NCBI RefSeq assembly: GCF_900188225.1
Contig: NZ_FZOC01000003.1
Span: 372,001-436,000, forward strand
Length of the DNA: 64,000 bases
Direction of reading: 5' to 3'
From: Humidesulfovibrio mexicanus
Lineage (GTDB): Bacteria; Desulfobacterota; Desulfovibrionia; Desulfovibrionales; Desulfovibrionaceae
Every line of letters begins with the position of its first letter. The first letter of the stretch is position 1. The position numbers and the translations under genes are program-made. Of this stretch, positions 53,232-61,461 are shown in pieces. The notes under the pieces are model-generated. The model saw only the letters and a program-made list of their open reading frames with translations. It did not search any database and was not told where the DNA came from.

Positions 53232-54011
53232 CTAGCCCGTTTCGCCGCGGCCCAAAAGCCGCAAGAGCCCGTCCAGAATGGTCCAGGGGTGCGGCGCGCA
53301 GCCCGGCACCAAAAGATCCACCGGAAGCATGGCCCCGCAGCCGTCGTGGGCCTCCGCATGGCCCGCGAACGGTCCGCCGGAAATGGCGCAGGACCCGACC
53401 GCGATGGCCACGCGCGGCTCGGGCGTGGCGGCCCAGGTCTTCTCCAGGCCCAGGCGCATGTTCTCGGTCACCGGCCCGGTGACCAGCACCCCGTCGGCGT
53501 GGCGCGGCGAGGCCACGAACTGGATGCCGAAGCGCCCCAGGTCGAAGACCAGGGTGTTCAAGACGTTGGTGTCCAGTTCGCAGGCGTTGCAGCCGCCCGC
53601 GCTCACCTGCCGCAGCTTGAGGGAGCGCTTGAACAGGGCCAGGCGTTCCGGCGGCAGGGCCTCTGCGTGCACAAACGGCCCGCCGCGCAGGATGAGCGCC
53701 TCGCGCCTGCTTGCGGACATGCGGAAGTCGCCCGTGAAGCGTATGGCCCCCTGCGGGCAGGCGGCCGCGCAGTCGGTGCAGAACAGGCAGCGGCCCAGGT
53801 CCAGGGACAGCCCGCCGCTCACGGGGTCGTCCAGGCGGATGGCCCCGGCCGGGCAGGCGGCCGCGCAGGCTCCGGGCGTGGGGCAGCCCGTGCAGGCGGC
53901 GGGGTCTATCTCCGGCCGTCCGGGATAGCGGTCCGGCAGAACGGGCTGCTTGTGCGGGTAGGGCAGGGTGCGGTGGCCTTGGCGCAGGCGGGCGATGACG
54001 TGTTGGATCAT
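53232..54011 (-). CDS. Fused HyfH-HyfI-like ferredoxin/small subunit
   Basis: A 259-residue protein, last gene of the operon. The N-terminal ~95 residues are a two-cluster ferredoxin (CTGCPTPGACAAAC with an enlarged first loop, and CLFCTDCAAAC), as in HyfH/NuoI. The C-terminal ~130 residues are a NuoB/HyfI-type small subunit keeping the cluster cysteines: AGGCNACELD, AVGSCAISGG and VPGCAPHPW. In related complexes these are separate genes. The chain of Fe-S clusters should pass electrons toward the large subunit encoded 10 nt upstream. GGGAGG precedes the ATG. Confidence 0.85.
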   Translation of the reverse strand: MIQHVIARLRQGHRTLPYPHKQPVLPDRYPGRPEIDPAACTGCPTPGACAAACPAGAIRLDDPVSGGLSLDLGRCLFCTDCAAACPQGAIRFTGDFRMSASRREALILRGGPFVHAEALPPERLALFKRSLKLRQVSAGGCNACELDTNVLNTLVFDLGRFGIQFVASPRHADGVLVTGPVTENMRLGLEKTWAATPEPRVAIAVGSCAISGGPFAGHAEAHDGCGAMLPVDLLVPGCAPHPWTILDGLLRLLGRGETG

Positions 54012-54021
54012 GTCCGCCTCC

Positions 54022-55512
54022 CTAAAGGTCGTGTCCGCAGTAGGACAGGCTGAAGCTTTTGTTGCATATGGGGAAGTCCGAAATCTGCTGGTTGCGCAGG
54101 GCCATGGACAGCCCGGCCCAGTTGTGGAAGCTGGGATCCACCACCTTGTAGGCGCAGAAGCGCCCGGTCGCGTCGGTCAGGGCCACGTGGCAGATCTCGC
54201 CCCGCCAGCCCTCCACCAGGGACACGGCCAGGCTTTCCGGGGCCAGGGCGCCCATGGGCGTGGCGAAGCCGCAACGCGACGGGCATTGGGGCAGGTGGGT
54301 CAGGCGCTCGCGCAGGAACTTGTCCGAGTGCAGAAGCTCAATGTGCCGCACAAAGGCGCGCCCGGCCACGTCGCCGGTCTGGGCCACGGCCACGGGAATA
54401 TGGGAGAAGGCGTAGGCCCCGACGGGATAGTCCTGGCGCACGTCGATCTCCACGTCGCAGGCCCGCGCGGCCACGCCCACAAGCCCCAGGGCCAGGGCGT
54501 CCACGCGGGAGACCGGCCCGGTGCGCTCAAGGCGCGACACCACCGAAGGCGTGCTCCACAGAAGCTCCACCGCCTCCACGCACTGCGGGAACACCTCGGA
54601 GAGGTGCGCCAGCACCGCCTCGGCCCTGGCGCGGTCCAGGTCGAAGCGGGTGCCGCCGGGGGTGAGCAGCCCGCGCCCGAAGCGGCTGCCGCACAGGGCG
54701 GCCGTCATGTTCAGAAAATCGCCGCGGATGCGTCCCAAGAACGACGAGGTTGGCAGAAAGCCCAGGTCCATGGCCAGCGCGCCCAGGTCGCCCGCGTGGT
54801 TGGCCAGGCGCTCCAGCTCAAGGGCGATGGCCCGGAACACCTGCGCCCCGGCGGGAACCGGGCAACCGGCCAGGGCCTCCAGGGCCTGGCAGGCCGCCGT
54901 GGCGTGGCCGATGGTCGTGTCGCCGCAGAGGGTCTGCATGTGCTGCAGGAACAGGGGGCCGGGCCCTCCGACAAGCGCGCGCTCCACGCCCCGGTGCTGG
55001 TAGCCTAGGGATATCTCCAGGTTCAGCACGTCCTCGCCGTGGCACAAGAAGCGGAAGTGCCCGGGCTCGATGATGCCCGCGTGCACCGGGCCCACGGCCA
55101 CCTCGTGCCCGCCCTCGCCCTGCGCCTCCATGAAGCGCGCCAGGCCGATCTCCGGACCGTTGGCCGAAGCGTTGTCCGGGGCGCGCTGGGGAAAGCGCAC
55201 CGGCTTCAGCCAGGGGTGTCCCAGGGGGGTGACGCCCCAGGTCTCCCATATCTCGCGCTCGAAAAGATGGGCCTGCGGGCAGTCGGGCGTCAGCGCCGGA
55301 TAGGCCGACCCGGCAGGGGCGGAAATGACATGCAGCACACCCAGGCGGTCTTCGGCCAGCACGGCCAGAAGCCGAAGCTCGTCGGCCACGGGAGCGCAGA
55401 ACAGCGCCGCCAGCCGGGCCTCGTGCAGCACCGCCTCCAGCACCTCGGTGCAGAACTCCTCGGCCGGAAGGCGCGGCACCGCGCGCAGGGGAATGGCCTG
55501 GGCGTTGCGCAT
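54022..55512 (-). CDS. NuoCD/HyfG-like large subunit lacking NiFe ligands
   Basis: A 496-residue protein. Residues 1-110 are a NuoC-like domain; the rest is a [NiFe]-hydrogenase-large-subunit/NuoD fold (GYQHRGVERALVGG, GDTTIGHATAACQALEALAG, DFLNMTAALCGSRFGRG). In true group-4 hydrogenases two CxxC motifs hold the metal. Here the first reads C196-G-D-T199 and the second D-P-S461-F-H-N464, so three of four ligands are gone. It therefore cannot build a normal NiFe site; this matches Ehr-type complexes and complex I. Its start overlaps nothing but lies 3 nt from the previous stop. The reaction partner is unknown. Confidence 0.85.
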   Translation of the reverse strand: MRNAQAIPLRAVPRLPAEEFCTEVLEAVLHEARLAALFCAPVADELRLLAVLAEDRLGVLHVISAPAGSAYPALTPDCPQAHLFEREIWETWGVTPLGHPWLKPVRFPQRAPDNASANGPEIGLARFMEAQGEGGHEVAVGPVHAGIIEPGHFRFLCHGEDVLNLEISLGYQHRGVERALVGGPGPLFLQHMQTLCGDTTIGHATAACQALEALAGCPVPAGAQVFRAIALELERLANHAGDLGALAMDLGFLPTSSFLGRIRGDFLNMTAALCGSRFGRGLLTPGGTRFDLDRARAEAVLAHLSEVFPQCVEAVELLWSTPSVVSRLERTGPVSRVDALALGLVGVAARACDVEIDVRQDYPVGAYAFSHIPVAVAQTGDVAGRAFVRHIELLHSDKFLRERLTHLPQCPSRCGFATPMGALAPESLAVSLVEGWRGEICHVALTDATGRFCAYKVVDPSFHNWAGLSMALRNQQISDFPICNKSFSLSYCGHDL

Positions 55513-55514
55513 GG

Positions 55515-56966
55515 CTAGAACCCTCCCGTTATGCGCGCGGACGCGGCCAGCATGTCGGCCAGGGGCTCCGGGTGCCACAGGCCCAGCAGCAAAACGCAGA
55601 GCATGAGCACAAGCGGCGGCCAGCAGGCGCTCATGCGCTCGGCCTGGCGCGGTTGCGCCCCGTGCCCCTGCGCCATGCGGAAGGCGGCGGTGGTGATGCC
55701 GATGAACGCCATGGCGATGAGCAGCAGGTAAGCCCCGGCCAACAGGGGGCGCGGCCCGGCAAGCGCCGCGCGCAGGATGGCCAGCTCGCTCACGAAGGTT
55801 CCGAAGGGCGGCATTCCGGTGAGGGCCAGCACTCCCGCCACCCACAGGGGGCCGGACCAGGGCAGGGCGCGCACCGCGCCGCGCACCCCGGAGACCTCCT
55901 TGGTCAGGTACAGGGCCAGGACGTTGCCCGCCAGCAGGAACATGGCGCCCTTGGCCGCGCCGTGGGCCAGCATGTGCAGCAGGCTGCCGTGCATTCCCGC
56001 CCCGCCGATGCCCGCGCCAAAGGCCAGAATGCCCATGTGCTCCACGCTGGAATACGCCAGCAGGCGCTTGTAGTCCGTCTGCCGGAGCAGGAACACAGCG
56101 GCCCAGGCCATGCTCGCCAGGCCCAGGGCCACCAGCAGGTCGCCCGCGAACTGGGCCTGCCCGGCGGCGGAAAGCACCTGCCGCACGCGCAGAATGGCCA
56201 AGAACGACACGTTCAGCAGGCAGGTGCTCATGAGGGCAACAAGCGAGGGCGACTCGCTGTACACGTCGGGCAGCCAGGTGTGCATGGGGGCCAGGCCCAT
56301 CTTGGTGCCGTAGCCCACCAGCAGGAACACGAAGGCCGCCTTGAGCAGCATGGGGTCCAGGCTCGGGCCCGCGGCCATGAGCGCGGAAAGGTGCAGCGAC
56401 ACCTCGCCGCCCCCGGCCAGGGCCAGCATGTACGTGCCGAACAGGGCCAGGGCGATGCCCACGGAGCAGAGCAGCAGGTACTTCCAGGTGGCCTCAAGCG
56501 AGCGGTGATGGCGGTGGAAGTAGATGAGCGGGGCCGAGGCCAGGGTGGTGGCCTCCACGCCGACCCACAGAAGCCCCAGGTTGGCCGCCATGCACACAAA
56601 GCTCATGGCGCCCAGGAACAGCAGCAGGCAGCCGGTGAAGCGCGCTTCCGGCGAGTTGGAGAACAGCCCGCCCTCCACCATGTCCGGCCGCTGGCCGCGC
56701 GTCTCGCGGTCCAGGTAGCCCACGGCGTACAGGGCTGCGGCGAAGAACAGCACGCTTGTGGCCAGCAGGAAAATCCTGCCCGGCGCGTCCAGCAGCAGCG
56801 CGCCGTCGAACATGGGCCGCGAGCGCCCGGCAAAGGTGGCCAGGGTGAGGGCCAGGTGCGCCACGGCGGCCGCCACAAGCATGATGCGCCGGGGCCTGTT
56901 CCGGGGAATCACGAAGGCGGCCAGCCCGGCCAGCCCCGGCACGACTATGGTCAGCGCGTCCAGCAT
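55515..56966 (-). CDS. hyfF: HyfF/NuoN-like antiporter-type subunit
   Basis: A 483-residue membrane protein with about 13-14 helices. Typical blocks: GLLWVGVEATTLASAPLIYFHRHHRSLEATWKYLLLCSVGIALALFGTYML, TKMGLAPMHTWLPDVYSESPSLVALMS, DYKRLLAYSSVEHMGILAFG, and HMLAHGAAKGAMFLLAGNVL. These carry the Lys and Glu residues of the proton/ion channel found in Mrp, complex I and hydrogenase-4 subunits. The spacing to the next gene upstream is 6 nt. It should pump H+ or Na+. Confidence 0.9.
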   Translation of the reverse strand: MLDALTIVVPGLAGLAAFVIPRNRPRRIMLVAAAVAHLALTLATFAGRSRPMFDGALLLDAPGRIFLLATSVLFFAAALYAVGYLDRETRGQRPDMVEGGLFSNSPEARFTGCLLLFLGAMSFVCMAANLGLLWVGVEATTLASAPLIYFHRHHRSLEATWKYLLLCSVGIALALFGTYMLALAGGGEVSLHLSALMAAGPSLDPMLLKAAFVFLLVGYGTKMGLAPMHTWLPDVYSESPSLVALMSTCLLNVSFLAILRVRQVLSAAGQAQFAGDLLVALGLASMAWAAVFLLRQTDYKRLLAYSSVEHMGILAFGAGIGGAGMHGSLLHMLAHGAAKGAMFLLAGNVLALYLTKEVSGVRGAVRALPWSGPLWVAGVLALTGMPPFGTFVSELAILRAALAGPRPLLAGAYLLLIAMAFIGITTAAFRMAQGHGAQPRQAERMSACWPPLVLMLCVLLLGLWHPEPLADMLAASARITGGF

Positions 56967-56972
56967 CGTCCG

Positions 56973-57611
56973 CTACTCCTTGAGCGACGCCAGTCTGTCG
57001 GCGTCGATGTGGTCGAATTCGCGGTTGATGCGGAAGATGGCGATGCCCATGACGAACACCGCCACGAACACGTCCAGAAGAATGCCCATCTCCACCAGCA
57101 GTTGGGCCTTGCGCAGGGCCACGGCCCCGAAGGCGAAGATGCCGTTTTCCAGCACCAGGTAGGCCACCACCTGGCTTACGGCCTTGCGCCGGGCCACGAT
57201 GCCGAAAAGCCCCACCAGGATGGTGAAGAAGGCCACCGGGGTAAGCAGCTGCGGCAGGCCCACGGGCATGGGCATCCGGCCGCCCAGCCACACCGAGGCG
57301 GCCAGGGCCGCCACCCCGAAGAGCAGCGAGGCTGAGTAGCCCACGTAGGGCTCCACCTCCGCGCGCACGTGCGCGCTCTCAAGGGAGCGGAACAGCAGCC
57401 AGGGGAACACGCCCCCCTTGAGCACGGCCGTGGCTGCGGAGACGGCAAGCGAGGAGAGCGCCAGCTCCCCGTGGCCCAGCAGCGGCAGAAAGGCCAGCCC
57501 CACGCCCTGGAAGGCCACCATGCGGATGCACAGGCCGATGCGGCTGGTGCCCAGAAGCACCAGATTCGTGAGCACCAGGCCCACCAGGATCAGTTCCACC
57601 AGCGAGTGCAT
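56973..57611 (-). CDS. hyfE: HyfE/NuoK-like subunit
   Basis: A 212-residue membrane protein with six or so helices; VELILVGLVLTNLVLLGTSRIGLCIRMVAFQGVGLAFLPLL and VAYLVLENGIFAFGAVALRKAQLLVEMGILLDVFVAVFVMGIAIFRINREFDHID match the HyfE family. Conserved Glu in the VLENG block is in place. GAGGT lies eight bases before the ATG. It forms the ion-path middle of the membrane arm. Confidence 0.88.
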   Translation of the reverse strand: MHSLVELILVGLVLTNLVLLGTSRIGLCIRMVAFQGVGLAFLPLLGHGELALSSLAVSAATAVLKGGVFPWLLFRSLESAHVRAEVEPYVGYSASLLFGVAALAASVWLGGRMPMPVGLPQLLTPVAFFTILVGLFGIVARRKAVSQVVAYLVLENGIFAFGAVALRKAQLLVEMGILLDVFVAVFVMGIAIFRINREFDHIDADRLASLKE

Positions 57612-57618
57612 TCGTGCA

Positions 57619-58545
57619 TCACCTCAAAAGCAGTATCAGCGCCAGCCCGGAGAGCGCCGTGGCGCCCACCAGCAGGCGCGGCACCATGAGCAGCCGCAGC
57701 CGCGCCATGCTCGACTCCACCACGCCCACCACCAGCGCCAGGGCGAGGATTGCGCCGGTCCCCGCCGCCACGGCGGCCAGGGCCTCCCCGCGCACCGGGA
57801 CGAGCACCCCGGTCAACACCGCGGCCAGGGTCCACAGCTTCACGCCCTGGCCGTACAGAATGAAGGCGAAGTCCGGCCCGGAATGGTCCAGCACCATGAC
57901 CTCGTGGATCATGGTCAGCTCCAGGTGGGTGTTGGGGTCGTCCACCGGGATGCGGCAGGTCTCGGCCAGCAGCACCAGGAACAGCGCCGAGGCCGTGAGC
58001 GCCAGCACCGGGGCGGCGGCCTCCCAGCGCGCGGCGTCGATGCGGGCGAGCATCTCCGCCAGGGAGTAGGCGCCGGTGGCCTGGGCCAGGGCGGCCAGGC
58101 CCAGCACCTGGGCCAGTTCCGCGGGCACGGCGAACTGCATCTCGCGGCTGGCGCCCATGCCCTCGAAGCTGGAGCCCGTGTCCAGGGCGGCGGCGGCGGT
58201 GGCGAAGCGCGACAGGGACAGAAGCCCGGCGAAGAGGAACAGGTCGCCCTCGAAGGAGATGAGCCCCGGCTGTCCGCCCAGGGGGGCCAGGGCCAGGGCG
58301 CACAGGGCGCAGGCCAGACCCAGGGTCGGGCCCAGGGCGAAGGCCCAGCTGGTGCTGCGGCTTATCACCGCGCCCTTGCGCAGCAGCTTGGCCAGGTCGA
58401 AGTAGCTCTGCAGCAGGGGCTGGCCCGTGCGCCCGGCGAACTTGGCCTTCACGCGGTTGATGATCCCGAAGAGCAGCGGGCACAACAACAGGCCAAGGAC
58501 CATGCGCGGCAAGGCGTCCAGGTGGAGCGCGGTCTGGGCGGGCAT
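57619..58545 (-). CDS. hyfC: HyfC/NuoH-like subunit
   Basis: A 308-residue membrane protein of the NuoH/HyfC family: FGIINRVKAKFAGRTGQPLLQSYFDLAKLLRKG (quinone/arm-junction loop), VPAELAQVLGLAALAQATG, CRIPVDDPNTHLELTMIHEVMVLDHSGPDFAFILYGQGVKLW. It joins the Fe-S/large-subunit arm to the antiporter subunits. The start overlaps the previous stop by one base (TGATG), so it is translationally coupled to hyfB. Confidence 0.9.
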   Translation of the reverse strand: MPAQTALHLDALPRMVLGLLLCPLLFGIINRVKAKFAGRTGQPLLQSYFDLAKLLRKGAVISRSTSWAFALGPTLGLACALCALALAPLGGQPGLISFEGDLFLFAGLLSLSRFATAAAALDTGSSFEGMGASREMQFAVPAELAQVLGLAALAQATGAYSLAEMLARIDAARWEAAAPVLALTASALFLVLLAETCRIPVDDPNTHLELTMIHEVMVLDHSGPDFAFILYGQGVKLWTLAAVLTGVLVPVRGEALAAVAAGTGAILALALVVGVVESSMARLRLLMVPRLLVGATALSGLALILLLR

Positions 58546-60527
58546 CAGGAAAGCCCCCATGCGAGCAGCGCCACAAGCGTGGCGGCGATGTAGAGCACGT
58601 ACACGTGCACCTGCCCCTGCTGGAGCCGGTGCAGGGCCTTCAACCGGTCGTCCAGATAGCCGAAGAGCGCCAGAAAGCCCGTGAGGATGCGGTCTTGCGC
58701 CTCGGCAAAGTAGCCCGCGCGCGCGGGGAAAAGCCCCCAGGGCCGCGTGGCCTGGCCGAAGGAGCCGGTGAGCGCCCGGAACATGTCCGCCAGGGGCTGG
58801 GCGAAGGACGAATAGGTGTACTGGATGCGCGCGGTGGGCGCGATGTACCCGCAGTCCCAGGTGGGGCCGTGGCGCAGGTCGCGGCCGCGCAAAAGTCCCC
58901 GGCGCAGCAGCAGGATGCCGCCCAGCAGCGCCAGCAGCAGGGTGAAGGCCATGCTTGCGCTCAAAAGGCCCTCCACAAGGCTTGCGCCCTGTTCCGGCGC
59001 GCCGGGCAGATGCGGGGCCAGGGCGCGCAGGGCGGTTTCCAGCAGCAGGGGCGCGCCCAGGCCGAGGAACAGGCCGAATGTGGCCAGGGCCGCCATGGGC
59101 AGGCGCATGGCAACGGGGGATTCGTGGGCCGCTGCCGCCGTTTGGCTGCGGGGTTCGCCCAGGAACACCACGCCAAAGGCCCCCACGAAGACCGCCGCGG
59201 CCAGCCCGGCGCACAGCACCAGCACGGAGAGCACCGCCAGGCTGGGGATGTCCAGGCTGGGAGTGGGGAGCAAGAGGCCCTTCACGGCGGCCAGGCCAAG
59301 GGTCAGCTCCGAGGCGAAGCCGCCCAGGGGCGGCAGTCCGCAGATGCCCAGCGCCCCCACCAGAAAGGCCGCGCCCGTGGCCGGCATCCGCCGCATGACG
59401 CCGCCCAGGCGGTCCATGCGGGGCTCGCCCGTGCCGTGCAGCACGCTGCCCGCGCAGAAAAAGAGCAGGGATTTGAATACCCCGTGGTTCACCACATGGA
59501 GGAGCGCGGCGGAAAAGCCCAGGGCGGCGATAAGCGGAGCGTCGCAGGCGCGGCCCAGCGCCCCGAGCCCAAGGCCCAGGAGCATCAGCCCGGCGTTCTC
59601 CATGCTGGACCAGGCCAGCAGGCGCTTGAGCTCCGCCTGGCCCAGGGCCCCGCACACGCCCAGCACCGCCGTGGCCCCGCCCAGGGCGATGAGGGTCCAG
59701 CCCCACCAGGGCTCCGGGGGCAAGGCCAGCAGCACGCGCAGGATGCCGTACACGCCGGTCTTGATCATCACGCCGGAGAGCACGGCGGACACATGGCTCG
59801 GCGCGGCGGGGTGCGCCTCGGGCAGCCATACGCCAAGCGGGGCCAGGCCCGCCTTGGAGCCGAAGCCGACGAGGGCCAGCAGAAAGGCCAGCCCGGCCGC
59901 GACGCCCGCGCCCGGCAGGGCCGTCAATTCCGCGCCGGGGCCGCTGGCAAGGCCGGGGGTCGGCGGCCAGGCCGCGCCCGGCAGCAGGCACAGGGCCAGC
60001 AGGAAGGCCGCGCCCAGGTGCGAGGCGATGAGGTAGATGCGTCCGGCACGGCGCACCTGGGCCTCGGCGTCCTCCATGCACACCAGGAAATAGGACGAGA
60101 GCGCCATGCCCTCCCAGAACAGCAGCAGGAGCAGCGGATCGCGCGCGGTGAACACCCCGGCGATGCACGCGGCGAGGATGTTGTAGAAGAACCAGGGCGG
60201 CCCGATGCGCTTGCGGCCCTCCAGATTGGCCAGGTAGCCCCGGCCGTACACCGCGCCCAGGGCGACGAGGACCAGCGCCGGGACCAGGAACATGGCGGAG
60301 ATTCCGTCAATGGCGAGCGAGCCCAGGCCCCAGGGAGGCGGCCAGGCCAGGCGGAGCTCCCAGTCCTGCGGGGCGACCAGGGCCTGCGCGGCGGGGACAA
60401 GGCCCAACAGGCAGCCCAGCACGGCGCTGCCCGCGCCCACGGCGTTGGCGGCGCGGAAGGAGCGCGGCAGCAGTGCGGCCAGCGCGCCAAGCAGGAAGGT
60501 CAGCAGGCAGGCGGCGAAGAGGGTCAT
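58545..60527 (-). CDS. hyfB: HyfB/NuoL-like antiporter-type subunit
   Basis: A 660-residue membrane protein with about 16-17 helices. Blocks: FFYNILAACIAGVFTARDPLLLLLFWEGMALSSYFLVCMEDAEAQVRRAGRIYLIASHLG, GSKAGLAPLGVWLPEAHPAAPSHVSAVLSGVMIKTGVYGILR, ELKRLLAWSSMENAGLMLLGLG and VVNHGVFKSLLFFCAGSVLHGTG. Key Glu/Lys/His residues of the NuoL-type channel are present. The C-terminal part (IQYTYSSFAQPLADMFRAL...GYLDDRLKALHRLQQGQVHVYVLYIAATLVALL) is the HyfB-specific lateral extension. Its start overlaps the regulator stop (ATGA). Confidence 0.9.
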   Translation of the reverse strand: MTLFAACLLTFLLGALAALLPRSFRAANAVGAGSAVLGCLLGLVPAAQALVAPQDWELRLAWPPPWGLGSLAIDGISAMFLVPALVLVALGAVYGRGYLANLEGRKRIGPPWFFYNILAACIAGVFTARDPLLLLLFWEGMALSSYFLVCMEDAEAQVRRAGRIYLIASHLGAAFLLALCLLPGAAWPPTPGLASGPGAELTALPGAGVAAGLAFLLALVGFGSKAGLAPLGVWLPEAHPAAPSHVSAVLSGVMIKTGVYGILRVLLALPPEPWWGWTLIALGGATAVLGVCGALGQAELKRLLAWSSMENAGLMLLGLGLGALGRACDAPLIAALGFSAALLHVVNHGVFKSLLFFCAGSVLHGTGEPRMDRLGGVMRRMPATGAAFLVGALGICGLPPLGGFASELTLGLAAVKGLLLPTPSLDIPSLAVLSVLVLCAGLAAAVFVGAFGVVFLGEPRSQTAAAAHESPVAMRLPMAALATFGLFLGLGAPLLLETALRALAPHLPGAPEQGASLVEGLLSASMAFTLLLALLGGILLLRRGLLRGRDLRHGPTWDCGYIAPTARIQYTYSSFAQPLADMFRALTGSFGQATRPWGLFPARAGYFAEAQDRILTGFLALFGYLDDRLKALHRLQQGQVHVYVLYIAATLVALLAWGLS

Positions 60528-61249
60528 TGGCGTCTCCCCCGGCGGGCGGCGGCGCTGTCGTGCGCGTGTTCCGCGGCGGCCGCGGCGGTGAGCAGGGCGG
60601 CCTCGGACGCGCGGGAAAGCACGGCCTGCCGGAAATCGGCGTCGCGCAGGGCCGCGGCCAGAAGGGCGAGCAGCGTCAGGTGCGCGCGCACCGTGGGCGA
60701 GGCCAGCACGAACACGGCCTCGATGGGCGCGTTGTCCGGGGTGGGCACGGCGGAAAGCGGCAGGGGCCGGGCCGGATAGACCAGCACGATGCGCGGGGTT
60801 TCGCCCAGGATGAGCGGGGCGCGCACGTGCGGGGCCAGCACGCCGCCGCCAACGGCCGTGATGCCCGTGGCCTCGCGGGCCAGCAGCATGGCAAGGACCA
60901 GTTCGCGCTGGTGCTCGGGCGCATCGGGGATCATGTGCCCCACCACCGGGCAGAGCAGTTCCGGCAGGGTGTTGGCGCAGATGCCCCGCATCACCCCACC
61001 GGCGCGCATGGCCCCGGCAAGGGCCGAGACCGTTTCGCGGGCCTGGCCATCGGCTTCGGGCTCCAGTTCGCGGGCCAGGGCCGTGGGGCCCATGCCGTGG
61101 TGCAGGGCCCACTCCAGCAGTTCCGCGCGGTTGAAGTGGTACAGCCCGCCCAGGCGCACGGTGGGCAGGCCCGCGTGGGCGATCCAGCGCAGCACCGTCT
61201 TTTCCGTGCAATCCAGGGAAGCCGCGGCCTCCCGCAGGGTGAGCCTCAT
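60524..61249 (-). CDS. HTH (MerR/excisionase-like) plus PTS EIIA-like regulator
   Basis: A 241-residue protein. Residues 1-50 are an excisionase/MerR-like winged HTH (LTLREAAASLDCTEKTVLRWIAHAGLPTVRLGGLYHFNRAELLEW). Residues ~85-225 read as a PTS type-II EIIA domain (GICANTLPELL, VLAMLLAREATGITAVGGGVLAPHVRAPLILGETPRIVLVYPARPLPL, IEAVFVLASPTVRAHLTLLALLAAALRD); APH carries the phosphorylatable His. The ATG at 61249 has GAGGA upstream. It is translationally coupled to hyfB. Two palindromes upstream (61273, 61353) are candidate binding sites, so it may be autoregulatory. How phosphorylation would link sugar or nitrogen PTS signals to this complex is unknown. Confidence 0.75.
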   Translation of the reverse strand: MRLTLREAAASLDCTEKTVLRWIAHAGLPTVRLGGLYHFNRAELLEWALHHGMGPTALARELEPEADGQARETVSALAGAMRAGGVMRGICANTLPELLCPVVGHMIPDAPEHQRELVLAMLLAREATGITAVGGGVLAPHVRAPLILGETPRIVLVYPARPLPLSAVPTPDNAPIEAVFVLASPTVRAHLTLLALLAAALRDADFRQAVLSRASEAALLTAAAAAEHAHDSAAARRGRRQ

Positions 61250-61272
61250 GCCGCATCCTCGTCGTCCGCTTG

Positions 61273-61286
61273 TGACCAAGCGGTCA
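61273..61286. promoter_or_regulatory. Palindrome TGACC-AAGC-GGTCA (site 1)
   Basis: Perfect 5-bp arms with a 4-nt spacer, 24-37 bases upstream of the regulator ATG. It is also part of the longer match TGACC.AGCGGTCAAAT shared with site 2. Confidence 0.55.
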
Positions 61287-61352
61287 AATCGTGGCCGAAA
61301 GGCTATGGCGCAGAAGCACGCCTCGCCACGGAGAACGGCTGCGCCACCAGCA

Positions 61353-61366
61353 TGACCGAGCGGTCA
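61353..61366. promoter_or_regulatory. Palindrome TGACC-GAGC-GGTCA (site 2)
   Basis: Same arms as site 1, with the center exactly 80 bp away, and the same downstream AAAT. A paired operator for a dimeric regulator, possibly looping, is the natural reading. Confidence 0.55.
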
Positions 61367-61414
61367 AATGCTGGGCGTCACCTATTTCCGGCCACTGGTT
61401 GCGAAAACCGACAC

Positions 61415-61443
61415 ACAAAATGCTTTTGCGTGGCGTTTGTCAA
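61415..61443 (-). promoter_or_regulatory. Promoter of the Hyf-type operon
   Basis: On the minus strand TTGACA (61443-61438), a 17-bp spacer and TTTTGT (61420-61415). The -35 is perfect and the -10 weak. A start near 61408 would place both palindromes in the leader (about +42 and +122), fitting a roadblock or activator role. The region 61250-61461 contains these elements and no gene. Confidence 0.5.
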
Positions 61444-61461
61444 CCAGGAAAATGCGGGGGG

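Noticed and set aside
61300-61340. Sigma-54-like TGGC...TGC on the minus strand ahead of the Hyf-type operon
   Set aside because: The GG-to-GC distance is 10 rather than the required 12 bases.
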